From NCBI GenBank assembly GCA_016704535.1, contig JADIZZ010000003.1, positions 372,001-436,000 of the forward strand: a DNA stretch of 64,000 nt, read 5' to 3'. The notes under the pieces are model-generated. The model was given only the letters and a program-made list of their open reading frames with translations. It did not search any database and was not told where the DNA came from. Of this stretch, positions 7,935-16,188 are shown in pieces (positions within the stretch are counted from its first letter, which is position 1; each line of letters opens with the position of its first letter). The translations under genes and the position numbers were made by a program. Origin of the DNA: Betaproteobacteria bacterium. GTDB taxonomy: Bacteria > Pseudomonadota > Gammaproteobacteria > Burkholderiales > Burkholderiaceae_C.

Positions 7935-9806
7935 GTGAGCACGGCCTCCGACGCAGCCATCCGAGCCGACAGCGGGCGCGAACCGCCGCTGAACCTATCC
8001 ACGCGCTTGTGGAAGTGGGGCCTCATCGCCACGGCAGCAGTAGTCGCGCTGCTCGTCTTGTGGTCCTGGAGCAATGTGCAGCGCGCGCTGGACCCCGCCC
8101 TGGCTGGTTCCCTTGGCGTGACGTACGGAGAGCCCGGCCCCTCCAACCGCCTTCCAATCACTGCGCTGGAACCCGGTTTGCCCATGGCAGCCGCAGGCGC
8201 GCGCATCGGCAACGAAGTCATCTACGACCACGTGGGCAGCCGTCATCGGGCACTCGGCACCGACGAGCTTATCGGCTTGACCTTGTACGCCGACGGACAG
8301 TCTCGCCACGTTCAGGTAAAGCCGGCGCCCACTCCAGGGTTACGCATCGACGTCGTTCTCGTCGATTGGGTCGCTGGCACTGCCAGCAGCCTTATCGCGC
8401 TGGTCGTCGCCATCCTTCTCGCGCTACGGCGTGCCGACAGCCCGCCCATGCGCGCCCTGTCACTCGCACTGCTGCTGCCAATGCTTTACAGCTGCTATTA
8501 CCTGCCCGAAGGCGTTGTCCATGACGTGGTGGTAATGGCGTTATGGCCCCTGGCGGGCAGCTTCGGCACCGCACTCTTCCTGTTCTTCGCCTTGAGTGAA
8601 CCGACGGGGCGTCCGGCGCTTCGCCACGCGTGGGTACGCTGGCTCTTCTGGGTGACTGCGATCACGCTCGTCGTATACGGCGCCGCGGGGGGCCTGCAAA
8701 ACTACCGGGCGGGGTCTGGAACGTTGCCGGCATGGCACCTGCCAGCCGGCATAGACGTCACGGTGGGATACCTGCACATCCTATCGATGTACGCCGGCGT
8801 GTTGGCGTTGTGGGTGGGTTGGCGAGCCAGCAGCGGTGCCACGCGCCAGCGACTGGCTTGGCTGTTGGTGGCGATCGGGGGGCGTTACCTCTTGTCCGAC
8901 ACGATCTTCTGGCTCCGCGACTGGGGTGTTTGGCCGCTGTTCAACCAATGGACCTACGCGGTGTACTCGGTGACATCGTTGATTAGCATGGCCCTGCTGG
9001 GCTATGCAATCCTCCGGCACCGGATCCTTGAATTCAGGGTCGTGGTCCAACGCGCGCTGGTGTTCTCCGCCATCGCGGCGCTGATTGCCATGACCCTCGG
9101 CGCCGGCAAGTGGGCAGTGGAGCGGTTTCTTCTGGCCGGCGTGCCACATGGCGGCTGGCTCTCGCAATTGCTGCCCGTCATCGTCGTGGTGCTGGCGTTC
9201 TCGCGCCTGCAGCACTGGGTTGTCGAACGCATCAACCGGATCTTCTTCCGCAGCTGGAGGCAGGCGGCTGATGCGCTTCGACACGCCATTGAGGTGGCGG
9301 TCGATATCGGCGATCCCGACATGCTGCGCAAGCACGTCATCGACGCGGTGGAGCGCTACAGCGCTGCGACGGGCGGTGCGCTGTACGAGGCCGACACTGA
9401 GGGCGGCGAGGGCAGCCTGGGCCTGACCTATGGCACGCTGCCCGGTGCGCCGGCTCGGCTCGACCGTAACGACGAACTGATGGCCGCGCTGCATCACGGC
9501 GCGCGCCGCGTCGAGTTGCGGCAACCCGGTTCGACGGCGAGCGCCGCGTCTCCGTCGGCCGAGTGGGCATTTCCGACGTCGGTGCGCGGCGGTGTCGCAG
9601 GGCTGCTGCTGTTGGGTTCCAAGGAGAACGGTACGAGTTACCGCGGCGAGGAATTGGAACTGCTGGCGGCAAGCGCGATGCGCGTGGGCCTGTGCCTGGA
9701 GAGCCTGCGTGTCGCGGCGTTGCAGCGCGAACGCGAGGAGTTGCTTGCGCAAGTCGCCCAGATGCGATCCAAACTTGCGAGCCAGGAGGACACCGCTGGA
9801 GATTGA
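7935..9806 (+). CDS. Multi-TM (7TM-like) sensor protein with GAF-like C-terminus, no kinase domain
   Basis: A protein of about 623 residues from the GTG at 7935. After a first membrane segment (LIATAAVVALLVLWSW) comes an extracytoplasmic stretch with a PDZ-like look (PITALEPGLPMAAAGARIGN). Six or seven further membrane segments follow, ending in YAILRHRILEFRVVVQRALV and VIVVVLAFSRLQHWV. The cytoplasmic part resembles a GAF domain (AVERYSAATGGALYEADTEG, then LELLAASAMRVGLCLESLRV) and ends in a short coiled coil (LQREREELLAQVAQMRSKLA). This is the layout of 7TM sensor kinases, yet no HisKA or HATPase motif follows before the stop. It could signal to a partner protein or be truncated. An ATG at 7704 is a possible longer start but looks unlikely. 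Confidence 0.75.
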   Translation: MSTASDAAIRADSGREPPLNLSTRLWKWGLIATAAVVALLVLWSWSNVQRALDPALAGSLGVTYGEPGPSNRLPITALEPGLPMAAAGARIGNEVIYDHVGSRHRALGTDELIGLTLYADGQSRHVQVKPAPTPGLRIDVVLVDWVAGTASSLIALVVAILLALRRADSPPMRALSLALLLPMLYSCYYLPEGVVHDVVVMALWPLAGSFGTALFLFFALSEPTGRPALRHAWVRWLFWVTAITLVVYGAAGGLQNYRAGSGTLPAWHLPAGIDVTVGYLHILSMYAGVLALWVGWRASSGATRQRLAWLLVAIGGRYLLSDTIFWLRDWGVWPLFNQWTYAVYSVTSLISMALLGYAILRHRILEFRVVVQRALVFSAIAALIAMTLGAGKWAVERFLLAGVPHGGWLSQLLPVIVVVLAFSRLQHWVVERINRIFFRSWRQAADALRHAIEVAVDIGDPDMLRKHVIDAVERYSAATGGALYEADTEGGEGSLGLTYGTLPGAPARLDRNDELMAALHHGARRVELRQPGSTASAASPSAEWAFPTSVRGGVAGLLLLGSKENGTSYRGEELELLAASAMRVGLCLESLRVAALQREREELLAQVAQMRSKLASQEDTAGD

Positions 9807-10230
9807 GATCGGTCGCGGCGATCGGCCTCTGTGACGACGCAGGTTGCCTGGTGGTCGATGACGTCCGACTCCAATGTCTGCTGGGTCTCGCAATCGAAGC
9901 GGGCTTCAGTTCCAGTCGCCTTCTTGAAAGGTAGCTGACCAATGTCACCGACCAGTTTGATGCCGTCATTCGCGGCATTGCCGTGACCGTCAGCTGATGG
10001 CCGGGTGTGTGAGATCACGAACAGCCGCTTCGTAGAAGCGAAACAAGAAAAGCGATGGCTCGCCGTCCGGCCGCTTTGGAGCAACCCGGCTGACCGGATA
10101 GGGTCGTAGGCCGCCGATCGCCTGCGCTCCCTTGAGCCGACGCTCGGCGGCACTGCGTGACGCCCGTACCTCCCTAGGTCGGCGGCCCAGTTGACGACCC
10201 GCGGGCATCACCATCGGCTACCCTGCCCAC
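9807..10230. other. Intergenic region with the second dispersed repeat
   Basis: No gene is supported. The stretch contains copy 2 of the 67 bp dispersed repeat at 10016-10082. The minus-strand open frame over this region mirrors the repeat and has no protein-family features. Confidence 0.5.
10016..10082. repeat. Dispersed intergenic repeat, copy 2
   Basis: Counterpart of the repeat at 7621-7687, in the same orientation and aligned without gaps. The shared frame-independent conservation argues for a nucleic-acid element rather than a gene. Confidence 0.55.
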
Positions 10231-10340
10231 ATGCCCACCCCCGCCGTCACCGTCGAAGCCCTGCCAGGCGGCTACGGTGACAGCCTGCTCGTCACCTGCA
10301 AGGTGCGCAGCGGCGTCTGGCGCCTACATGCCGATCACGG
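10231..10340 (+). pseudogene. N-terminal fragment of a metallo-beta-lactamase-fold hydrolase
   Basis: The first 36 or so codons read MPTPAVTVEALPGGYGDSLL and then VTCKVRSGVWRL. This resembles the start of MBL-fold hydrolases whose first strand carries an LPAGYGDCLLV-type segment before a LxDxG turn. Here the similarity ends after about 110 bases and no zinc-binding HxHxDH motif follows in any frame. I read it as a decayed gene start. The identification rests on a short match. Confidence 0.35.
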
Positions 10341-10927
10341 ACTGGCTCCTATACGGCGGCCGGTGACACGGCTTCATGCCGTGCTCGCGCGGCAGCCCCC
10401 GCTGGTGGGCGACCACCTGCCCGGCCCCGAGCCCCCTCACGGACGCGTCAGGAGGGGCGTGGTGGGCCTATCCGGGGTGACGGGGTGGGCCGGCCGGCGG
10501 TGGAGGTGGGTGGAGACCAAATTCATAACTTCCCCACATGAGGCGGATATAGAAGAAGTTGTTCTTTCAGCCTCCACCCACCTCCACCCGCAGGGCGGCC
10601 GTGCGAGGTTCGGGAGCGGACCGTCCAGATCGGTACGTGCGTCGGCCAGTTCCGCCGTGGTCGTCTTGTGCATCGGCCAGCAGCGCTTAGATGCTTGTCG
10701 CGGCAGCAGCGATCGCCGATGATTCCAACGCCGCATGGCAGGGCAAAGCAGGTTCACGACTTGGTCTTGCTGCCTTGCCGGTACTCAAAGTTTTGGGCAG
10801 GCCATATCGGAACAACGTCGGCAGACCACCAGGCCCGGTCTGGTGGTACGCGGCACATTTTCACCGGCCCGGGCCTGGCGTCCTGCCGTCGTCGCTCGCT
10901 TAGCTCGAACATTAGGCCTCAGAGTCC
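10341..10927. other. Non-coding stretch with a long inverted repeat
   Basis: No gene is supported. Short open frames on both strands overlap and carry no family motifs. The notable structure is the perfect 17 bp inverted repeat at 10499-10588. Confidence 0.45.
10499..10588. repeat. Perfect 17-bp inverted repeat around an AT-richer core
   Basis: GGTGGAGGTGGGTGGAG at 10499-10515 is the exact reverse complement of 10572-10588. The arms extend imperfectly outward (GGCCGGC against GCAGGGCGGCC). The 56 bp between them is much richer in A+T than its surroundings. The shape suits a miniature mobile element, an integron-type recombination hairpin or a structured RNA. I cannot tell which. Confidence 0.6.
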
Positions 10928-11402
10928 ATGTCACTGCTGCGTCGGGTACTGGAAGCCATAGCGAGCGGCCTACTTGTCGCGCTGCTGGCACCACCTGTTG
11001 CAGGTCTAGTCTTCCTCCTGGGTTCGGCCGTATGGTCAGCCAACCTGCGCGAGACATTCGATCCAAGCCTAACCAGCATCCTGCTACTCATCCTCGGAAT
11101 GACAACGGGCGCGTATATGCTGGGTGCAATACCTGCGTTCTTGGCGGGACTGCCCTCCTACGCTACGCCGAATACTTTCTCCAATACTTGCCGCGGCAGC
11201 GACTGGTCTCCTCGGAGTAACCGCCTACGCGCTGACATTTGGGTCCCACCTTATTTCAGGTCCAAGGCCACTTGAATCAACGGTCATCTACGCCTTCCCC
11301 GCATTCTTTGGGGTCGCGGTAGCTGCGCTCTGGGCTCTGCACATCGAACGGCGCCACGCTGAGGCCCCTCGCTCAAGCGGAGCGCTGACGACAGGCCACT
11401 AA
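10928..11402 (+). pseudogene. Small four-TM membrane protein, frameshifted
   Basis: The first half (ATG at 10928) reads MSLLRRVLEAIASGLLVALL with a second hydrophobic stretch (LTSILLLILGMTTGAYMLGA). Around 11145-11165 the frame must shift by +1 to continue as PTLRRILSPILAAAATGLLG, then a membrane segment ending AFFGVAVAALWALHIERRHA and a stop at 11402. Either frame alone turns to non-hydrophobic sequence past the break. The repaired protein would be about 157 residues with four membrane segments. I do not recognise the family. Confidence 0.5.
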
Positions 11403-11437
11403 GTTTCATAAGCACGTAGCCGGCTTACTCCCAAACC

Positions 11438-12100
11438 ATGTGCACCCGGTACATCAGCCCCGAAGCTGGCGACATCGAGCGCCTGTGGCACGTCGGCGGC
11501 CGCACGCCGATGCGTTGGGCTCGCGAGGTCTTTCCCGGCTACCAAGGCGCTTTCATCCGTGCCGCCCGTGACACCGCCGCCTACGAGCGCGAGCTGGTCG
11601 TCGGCCAGTGGGCGCTGATCCCCTGGTTCGCCAAAGAACGCAAGCTCAAGTTCCCGACCTGCAACGCCCGCAGCGAAGAGCTGAGCGATAAGGCCAGCTA
11701 CAAGCGTCCGTGGGCGCGCGGCCAGCGCTGCATCATTCCTGCCGAGTCGTTCTTCGAGCCGTGCTGGGAGACCGGCAAGCACGTCCCCTGGCGCTTCCGG
11801 CAGGCCGGCAGCGACCCCTGGGGGCTGGCCGGGCTGTGGAACACCTGGGTCGACAAGGAGACCGGCGAGGTGGTTGAGAGCTACACCATGCTCACGATCA
11901 ACGCCGACGAACACCCGCTGATGAACCGCATGCATCGGCCGGACCCGAAGCGACCAGCGAACATGCAGGACAAGCGCAGCGTCATCCCGATAGCGCTTGA
12001 AGATGTCGATGCGTGGCTGACGGCGCCACTTCAACAAGCGGCGACGCTGATGCAACTGGCGCCGGTCGCGGTCTTCGAGGCGGCGCCTGCTCCAGGATGA
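11438..12100 (+). CDS. SOS response-associated peptidase (SRAP/YedK/HMCES family)
   Basis: A 220-residue SRAP-domain protein. The catalytic Cys2 follows the initiator Met (MCTRYISPEAGDIERL). The conserved DNA-binding and active-site segments are present: CNARSEEL (Asn), PAESFFEPCWE (Glu) and MLTINADEHPLMNRMHRP (His). Family members cross-link covalently through Cys2 to abasic sites in single-stranded DNA and shield them during replication. It starts 35 bases after the preceding open frame and is not obviously in an operon. It borders a nuclease and restriction island, where SRAP genes are often found. Confidence 0.92.
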   Translation: MCTRYISPEAGDIERLWHVGGRTPMRWAREVFPGYQGAFIRAARDTAAYERELVVGQWALIPWFAKERKLKFPTCNARSEELSDKASYKRPWARGQRCIIPAESFFEPCWETGKHVPWRFRQAGSDPWGLAGLWNTWVDKETGEVVESYTMLTINADEHPLMNRMHRPDPKRPANMQDKRSVIPIALEDVDAWLTAPLQQAATLMQLAPVAVFEAAPAPG

Positions 12101-12354
12101 ATGCTGCAGGTGGCGCTGGCGGGCCGTTCAGCCCCCAGCCATGCACTGAGCCTGCGCGCCAGTCGGCCATCGCCTGGCCGCGGTAGCCGCTCGGCGGAGC
12201 TTCCTCGTCGTCCGAGCCCACCTCGCGCTCCCAAGCAGAGCAACCAGTGTGCGGCGCCGACCGGACGCGTGAACAACCGCTCCGGCTGCACCGCGCGGCG
12301 GTGCCCTGCGCGGTCAGGCCGGCGTAGGACGTGCAGTGCCAGCAGGGGTGGGGT

Positions 12355-12978
12355 CTACGTGGGTCCATCCGGCAGATGCTGCCGGCCGGGTAGCTCATGG
12401 AACGAGCTACTGCGCTCGGTGGAAGACCACGCCGGATCGTTGGTCGCTGGGCGACCGAGGTTCCAGGTGTCGTACAGCCCAGCGCCCGGCGGGCGCCGCA
12501 CGATGACCTCTGCCATCCGATAGAAGGGCAGGTCCGACAGCAACTCCCCGGCCCAGTACAGATCCCAGGCATCGACCTTCGGTGAACTGGCCTGCTGGAC
12601 CTCGTGTTTGACCTCCTCGCAAAGATCGTCAGGTGTGGCCGGTGGCGGGTCACCCACGAGGATGAGGCCGAAGCGCGCAGCGAACGGCGCTAGCACCTCG
12701 CTGCGCCAAGCCAAGGCCACGGCGTACTGGAGCTTTGGGTCTGCGGGCGGCACGCTCCAAGTGGACCACTCGTCCGGCGTCATGCCTCGGTCGTAGACGC
12801 CGGCAAGGATGCGGCCGAAGGCTGACGCCGGCTGCAGCCACTGTGCATTAGCGCCGACCTCGGCGCCGCGCCAGACCTCGAAGACCTGATCGAGTACGAA
12901 AGCCGGCGCGGATTGAGGATGCTTGGCCTGGAGCCGCACGACCTGCTGGGCCGCTGCCTCGCTGAGGAGAATATGCAT
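12355..12978 (-). CDS. Hypothetical protein, last gene of the restriction operon
   Basis: A 207-residue protein from the ATG at 12978 (MHILLSEAAAQQVVRLQAKH). I do not recognise a family and see no signal peptide or membrane segment. It is rich in Trp and acidic residues (DAWDLYWAGELLSDLPFYRM). It follows the type III-like Res gene by 36 bases on the same strand, so it is probably cotranscribed. It could be an accessory or immunity component of the restriction system, which is inference from position only. Confidence 0.6.
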   Translation of the reverse strand: MHILLSEAAAQQVVRLQAKHPQSAPAFVLDQVFEVWRGAEVGANAQWLQPASAFGRILAGVYDRGMTPDEWSTWSVPPADPKLQYAVALAWRSEVLAPFAARFGLILVGDPPPATPDDLCEEVKHEVQQASSPKVDAWDLYWAGELLSDLPFYRMAEVIVRRPPGAGLYDTWNLGRPATNDPAWSSTERSSSFHELPGRQHLPDGPT

Positions 12979-13014
12979 TCGGCTAAGGCTGACCGCGGGC
13001 GCCAACACCCCCCG

Positions 13015-16000
13015 CTACAGAGGGACTCTGAGCGCAGCGCTTTCGCATCGAGTATCCAGCACCGATTTGAGGTCCCGTGCGCCAAAGCAGAGGCAGTAGG
13101 CCCAATGGCCAAATCGACTGTCATTCGTGACTGCTCTGCACCATCGCTCCGCCGCAGCCTTCTTGATCAGCGCATCGCCGACCTGACCCTTGATCTCGAC
13201 GATCAGGTGCCCACCGCTCTCGAGCTCGACAATGAAGTCCGGCAGGTACTTCCTCGGTGTGCCCTCCTTGCGGTACGGGATCACCAGCCCCAGGCGATCG
13301 TTCTTCACCCACGCAGCCACTGCCGGGTGTGAGCCCAACAGATCGGCGGCTTGTCGCTCCCAGTCTGAGTCAAATACCGCCGCGTTCAGGTGGCAAAGCA
13401 GAACGTCGTGCAGCGGCTTCCCGGTGTGGAAGTTCACCATGCGCGTGGACCGGGTACTGGCTGCGCCAGGCGCGAAGACCGCCCGCTCCTGGCTCGCACC
13501 GCCGCCATCGACCGACTCCATCGCGTTGACGATCATTGCCACCGCCTTGCCAAAGTACGGGTTGATCGCCAGGTCCTGTTTCTCACTCGGTGACATCGGG
13601 GTCACACACTCGTCCATGAATCGGCCGGCGATGTCCAGCATCTGCGGGAAGAGACGATGTGCAGGGATGGCGTCTCCTCGATCTTCCTGCCACTTGCCAA
13701 CCAGCACCTTGGCCAATTCGAAGGCGACCTGCTGCACACGAACAACCCGGCGCCACTCGGCCAGGCTGACGTAGGTTGGAGCGCCCGGCCCGAAGGCGAT
13801 CAGTCGGCCATCCTGGGTGGTCAGACCTCGCAACTGCACCTCGCTCGGAACTTCCGATGGGTCGATGGGAAGCTCGCCCACCCGATCCCAGTCCACCTTC
13901 ACCTTCACGATCCCCGGGTCCTGGTAGCCCTCGACCACGGGGAACTCGATCTCGTACTCGGCCTGCTCGGGCACGGCGTACACATGGTTGGCCGGTGGCG
14001 AGGGCGGCTGCGGCTTGCCGCCTTCCACCTTGAACGGGATCAGCTCGAACGGCACACCAAAGATCTGCGCGGTCTCCTCAGTGAACAGGCCGCTCGCCGG
14101 GTCCACCGCGTACGACGTTCGCCGCAGCGCCCGTCCCACCACCTGCTCGCACAGCAGTTGCGATCCGAACGGGCGCAAGCCGACGACGTGCGTCACGGTC
14201 GTCGCGTCCCAGCCTTCCGACAGCATCGATACCGAGATGATGCAGCGCACATCCCGCCCGGGCGGCACATCGGGGTTGAGCGCCACCAATCCGCTCTCGT
14301 CGTCCTCCATCGCCTTGCGGTTGTGACGCTCGACTATGGCGGCGTACTCCTCGGGCACCTTGCGCCCGGGCCACTCGGTCTTGCCCACCGTCTCTAGCAC
14401 GAAGCGCAGCCGGCGCGACTCGTCGCTGGTGCCGCCGGCGGCGATGTCCTCGCCCACCTTGCTGTCGATGCGGACCGTCACTTCCCGGCCCGGGGCGTTG
14501 CGGAACTCGGGCACGCCGGCCCCGTACTGCGCGTCGCCCTCGGCAATCCAAGCATGCAGCGCCTTGGCGATGGTGGTGTCGCGGCACACGATGATGAATA
14601 CCGGCGGCACGTCATGCCGGCGGTTGCCTGCAGCGAAGTGCGCCTTCCATGTCGCCAAGGTCTCGCGCCAGCTCACGGCCAGCGTGACGATCGGCGCAGT
14701 GGCGTAGCGCATCACCTCGGTCACCGTCACCGGCCCGATGTGGCCATCGTCCTGTGCCTGCTTCTGCACCCAGCGCCAGACGTTGAAGTAGCGCGGCACG
14801 CCATCGCCAGACCCATCTTCGGTAGGCAACTGCGGCACCTTCACCAGCCCAGCCTCGATGGCCTCGAGCAGGCTGAAGTCGGAAACCACCCAGGGGAAGG
14901 GCCGGCCCACCTCGTTGCCGCTGCCCTGGATGTAGAACGGTGTGGCAGACAGGTCCACGCACAGGCGGATGCCGTTGCCCCGGCCGCCCAGAGCCTTGTT
15001 GATGCGGTCCAAGCCTTCGATCCACACCGTCGCTTCACGGATGTTGGCCGCGGTCGTCTCGTCGTCTTCCTCGCCGAACGGGTCGGCACCCTCCACGGCG
15101 CCGCGTCGATAGGCATGGTGTGCCTCGTCGTTCATCACCAGGATGGCCTGGCTGCGCCCCTTGCGGCCGCCCAGCACGCGCTTCAGGAAGGCGACGTCGC
15201 TCTCCAGGTACTGCGTCTCGTTGACGATGAAGGCCTTGGGGCTGCCATCGCGCTTGATCTCGACACTGACGATCTCGTAGGCGCCCACTGTGGCCTGGTG
15301 GCGGATTTCATCGGCGCTCAAGGTGGCCGTGACCTTGATCGTGCGCGTCTTCAGCACCGCCTGGCCGCGCTTGACCACCCGCCCGCCCTGACCATTCACC
15401 TCGCGCGTCTCGCGTCGTTCGAGGTTGTGCCAGTTGGTTACGAACACCTCGCCGCGGCGCAGCTCGGTCATGCGGTGCGCTGGCACCAGTTCGCGGGTAC
15501 GGTAGAGGGACAACTCGTCGCGCTCGGGGTTCAGTTCCTGCAGCCGGTCGCGGATGGTGACGTTCGGGCAGACGATCAGCACCGTGTCCGAGTAGGCCGC
15601 GTTCTGCGGGTCGGTCACCTTGTTGAGGATCGACCAGGCGGCCAGCATGCCCATCACGGTCGTTTTGCCCGAGCCGGTGGCCATCTTCAGCGCATAGCGC
15701 ATGAAGGCCTTGTAGCCGTCCTTCCTGGCGGCGGCGCCGGGTTCGTCGGGTGGGACCTGGATGCCCTGCAGCAGGTCGGCAGGCCCCTCGACGAGGAAGA
15801 TCACGGTCTCGACCGCTTCGATCTGGGCGTAGAACAGGGGCTGGGCGCGGTCGGGTGCACGCCACAGGTCGATCAGCTCGCGCGTGACCTTGGTCGCACC
15901 CTGGTAGCTGCGGTCACGCCAGTCCTGCACCCGCTGACGCAGCAGGTTGGCCATGTCGAGCAGGTACTCGTTGCCTTTGAGGTCTTCCTCGAACATCGCC

Positions 16001-16182
16001 CCTTGCGCTGCGTCACGCCTGCCGCGGGCGGCGCCCTCGGGAACTCGCAGGAAGTAGCTCGCCGGCCGGCGGCCTGCCTGCTTCACTGGCAACTGGCCTT
16101 CCTCGATGTGCCAGTAGTGCTGCGGCGCCTCGTAGGGCGTGTTGATGATCGGGTTGGCGACCGCGTTGATCTGGGTGGCCAT
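13015..16182 (-). CDS. Type III-like restriction enzyme Res subunit (SF2 translocase + PD-(D/E)XK nuclease)
   Basis: An intact 1055-residue protein. The helicase core carries Walker A MATGSGKT at residues 167-174, NDEAHHAY (DEAH box) near 352-355, SATP at 412-415 and a motif VI-like EQVVGRALRR in the second RecA domain. The C-terminus has a PD-(D/E)XK nuclease signature, YLPDFIVELESGGHLIVEIKG. This is the architecture of type III Res subunits and their larger relatives, which translocate on DNA by ATP hydrolysis and cut unmodified DNA together with Mod. The ATG at 16182 lies 6 bases after the Mod stop, so the genes are cotranscribed. All motifs look intact. Confidence 0.92.
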   Translation of the reverse strand: MATQINAVANPIINTPYEAPQHYWHIEEGQLPVKQAGRRPASYFLRVPEGAARGRRDAAQGAMFEEDLKGNEYLLDMANLLRQRVQDWRDRSYQGATKVTRELIDLWRAPDRAQPLFYAQIEAVETVIFLVEGPADLLQGIQVPPDEPGAAARKDGYKAFMRYALKMATGSGKTTVMGMLAAWSILNKVTDPQNAAYSDTVLIVCPNVTIRDRLQELNPERDELSLYRTRELVPAHRMTELRRGEVFVTNWHNLERRETREVNGQGGRVVKRGQAVLKTRTIKVTATLSADEIRHQATVGAYEIVSVEIKRDGSPKAFIVNETQYLESDVAFLKRVLGGRKGRSQAILVMNDEAHHAYRRGAVEGADPFGEEDDETTAANIREATVWIEGLDRINKALGGRGNGIRLCVDLSATPFYIQGSGNEVGRPFPWVVSDFSLLEAIEAGLVKVPQLPTEDGSGDGVPRYFNVWRWVQKQAQDDGHIGPVTVTEVMRYATAPIVTLAVSWRETLATWKAHFAAGNRRHDVPPVFIIVCRDTTIAKALHAWIAEGDAQYGAGVPEFRNAPGREVTVRIDSKVGEDIAAGGTSDESRRLRFVLETVGKTEWPGRKVPEEYAAIVERHNRKAMEDDESGLVALNPDVPPGRDVRCIISVSMLSEGWDATTVTHVVGLRPFGSQLLCEQVVGRALRRTSYAVDPASGLFTEETAQIFGVPFELIPFKVEGGKPQPPSPPANHVYAVPEQAEYEIEFPVVEGYQDPGIVKVKVDWDRVGELPIDPSEVPSEVQLRGLTTQDGRLIAFGPGAPTYVSLAEWRRVVRVQQVAFELAKVLVGKWQEDRGDAIPAHRLFPQMLDIAGRFMDECVTPMSPSEKQDLAINPYFGKAVAMIVNAMESVDGGGASQERAVFAPGAASTRSTRMVNFHTGKPLHDVLLCHLNAAVFDSDWERQAADLLGSHPAVAAWVKNDRLGLVIPYRKEGTPRKYLPDFIVELESGGHLIVEIKGQVGDALIKKAAAERWCRAVTNDSRFGHWAYCLCFGARDLKSVLDTRCESAALRVPL

Positions 16183-16188
16183 CGTGGC

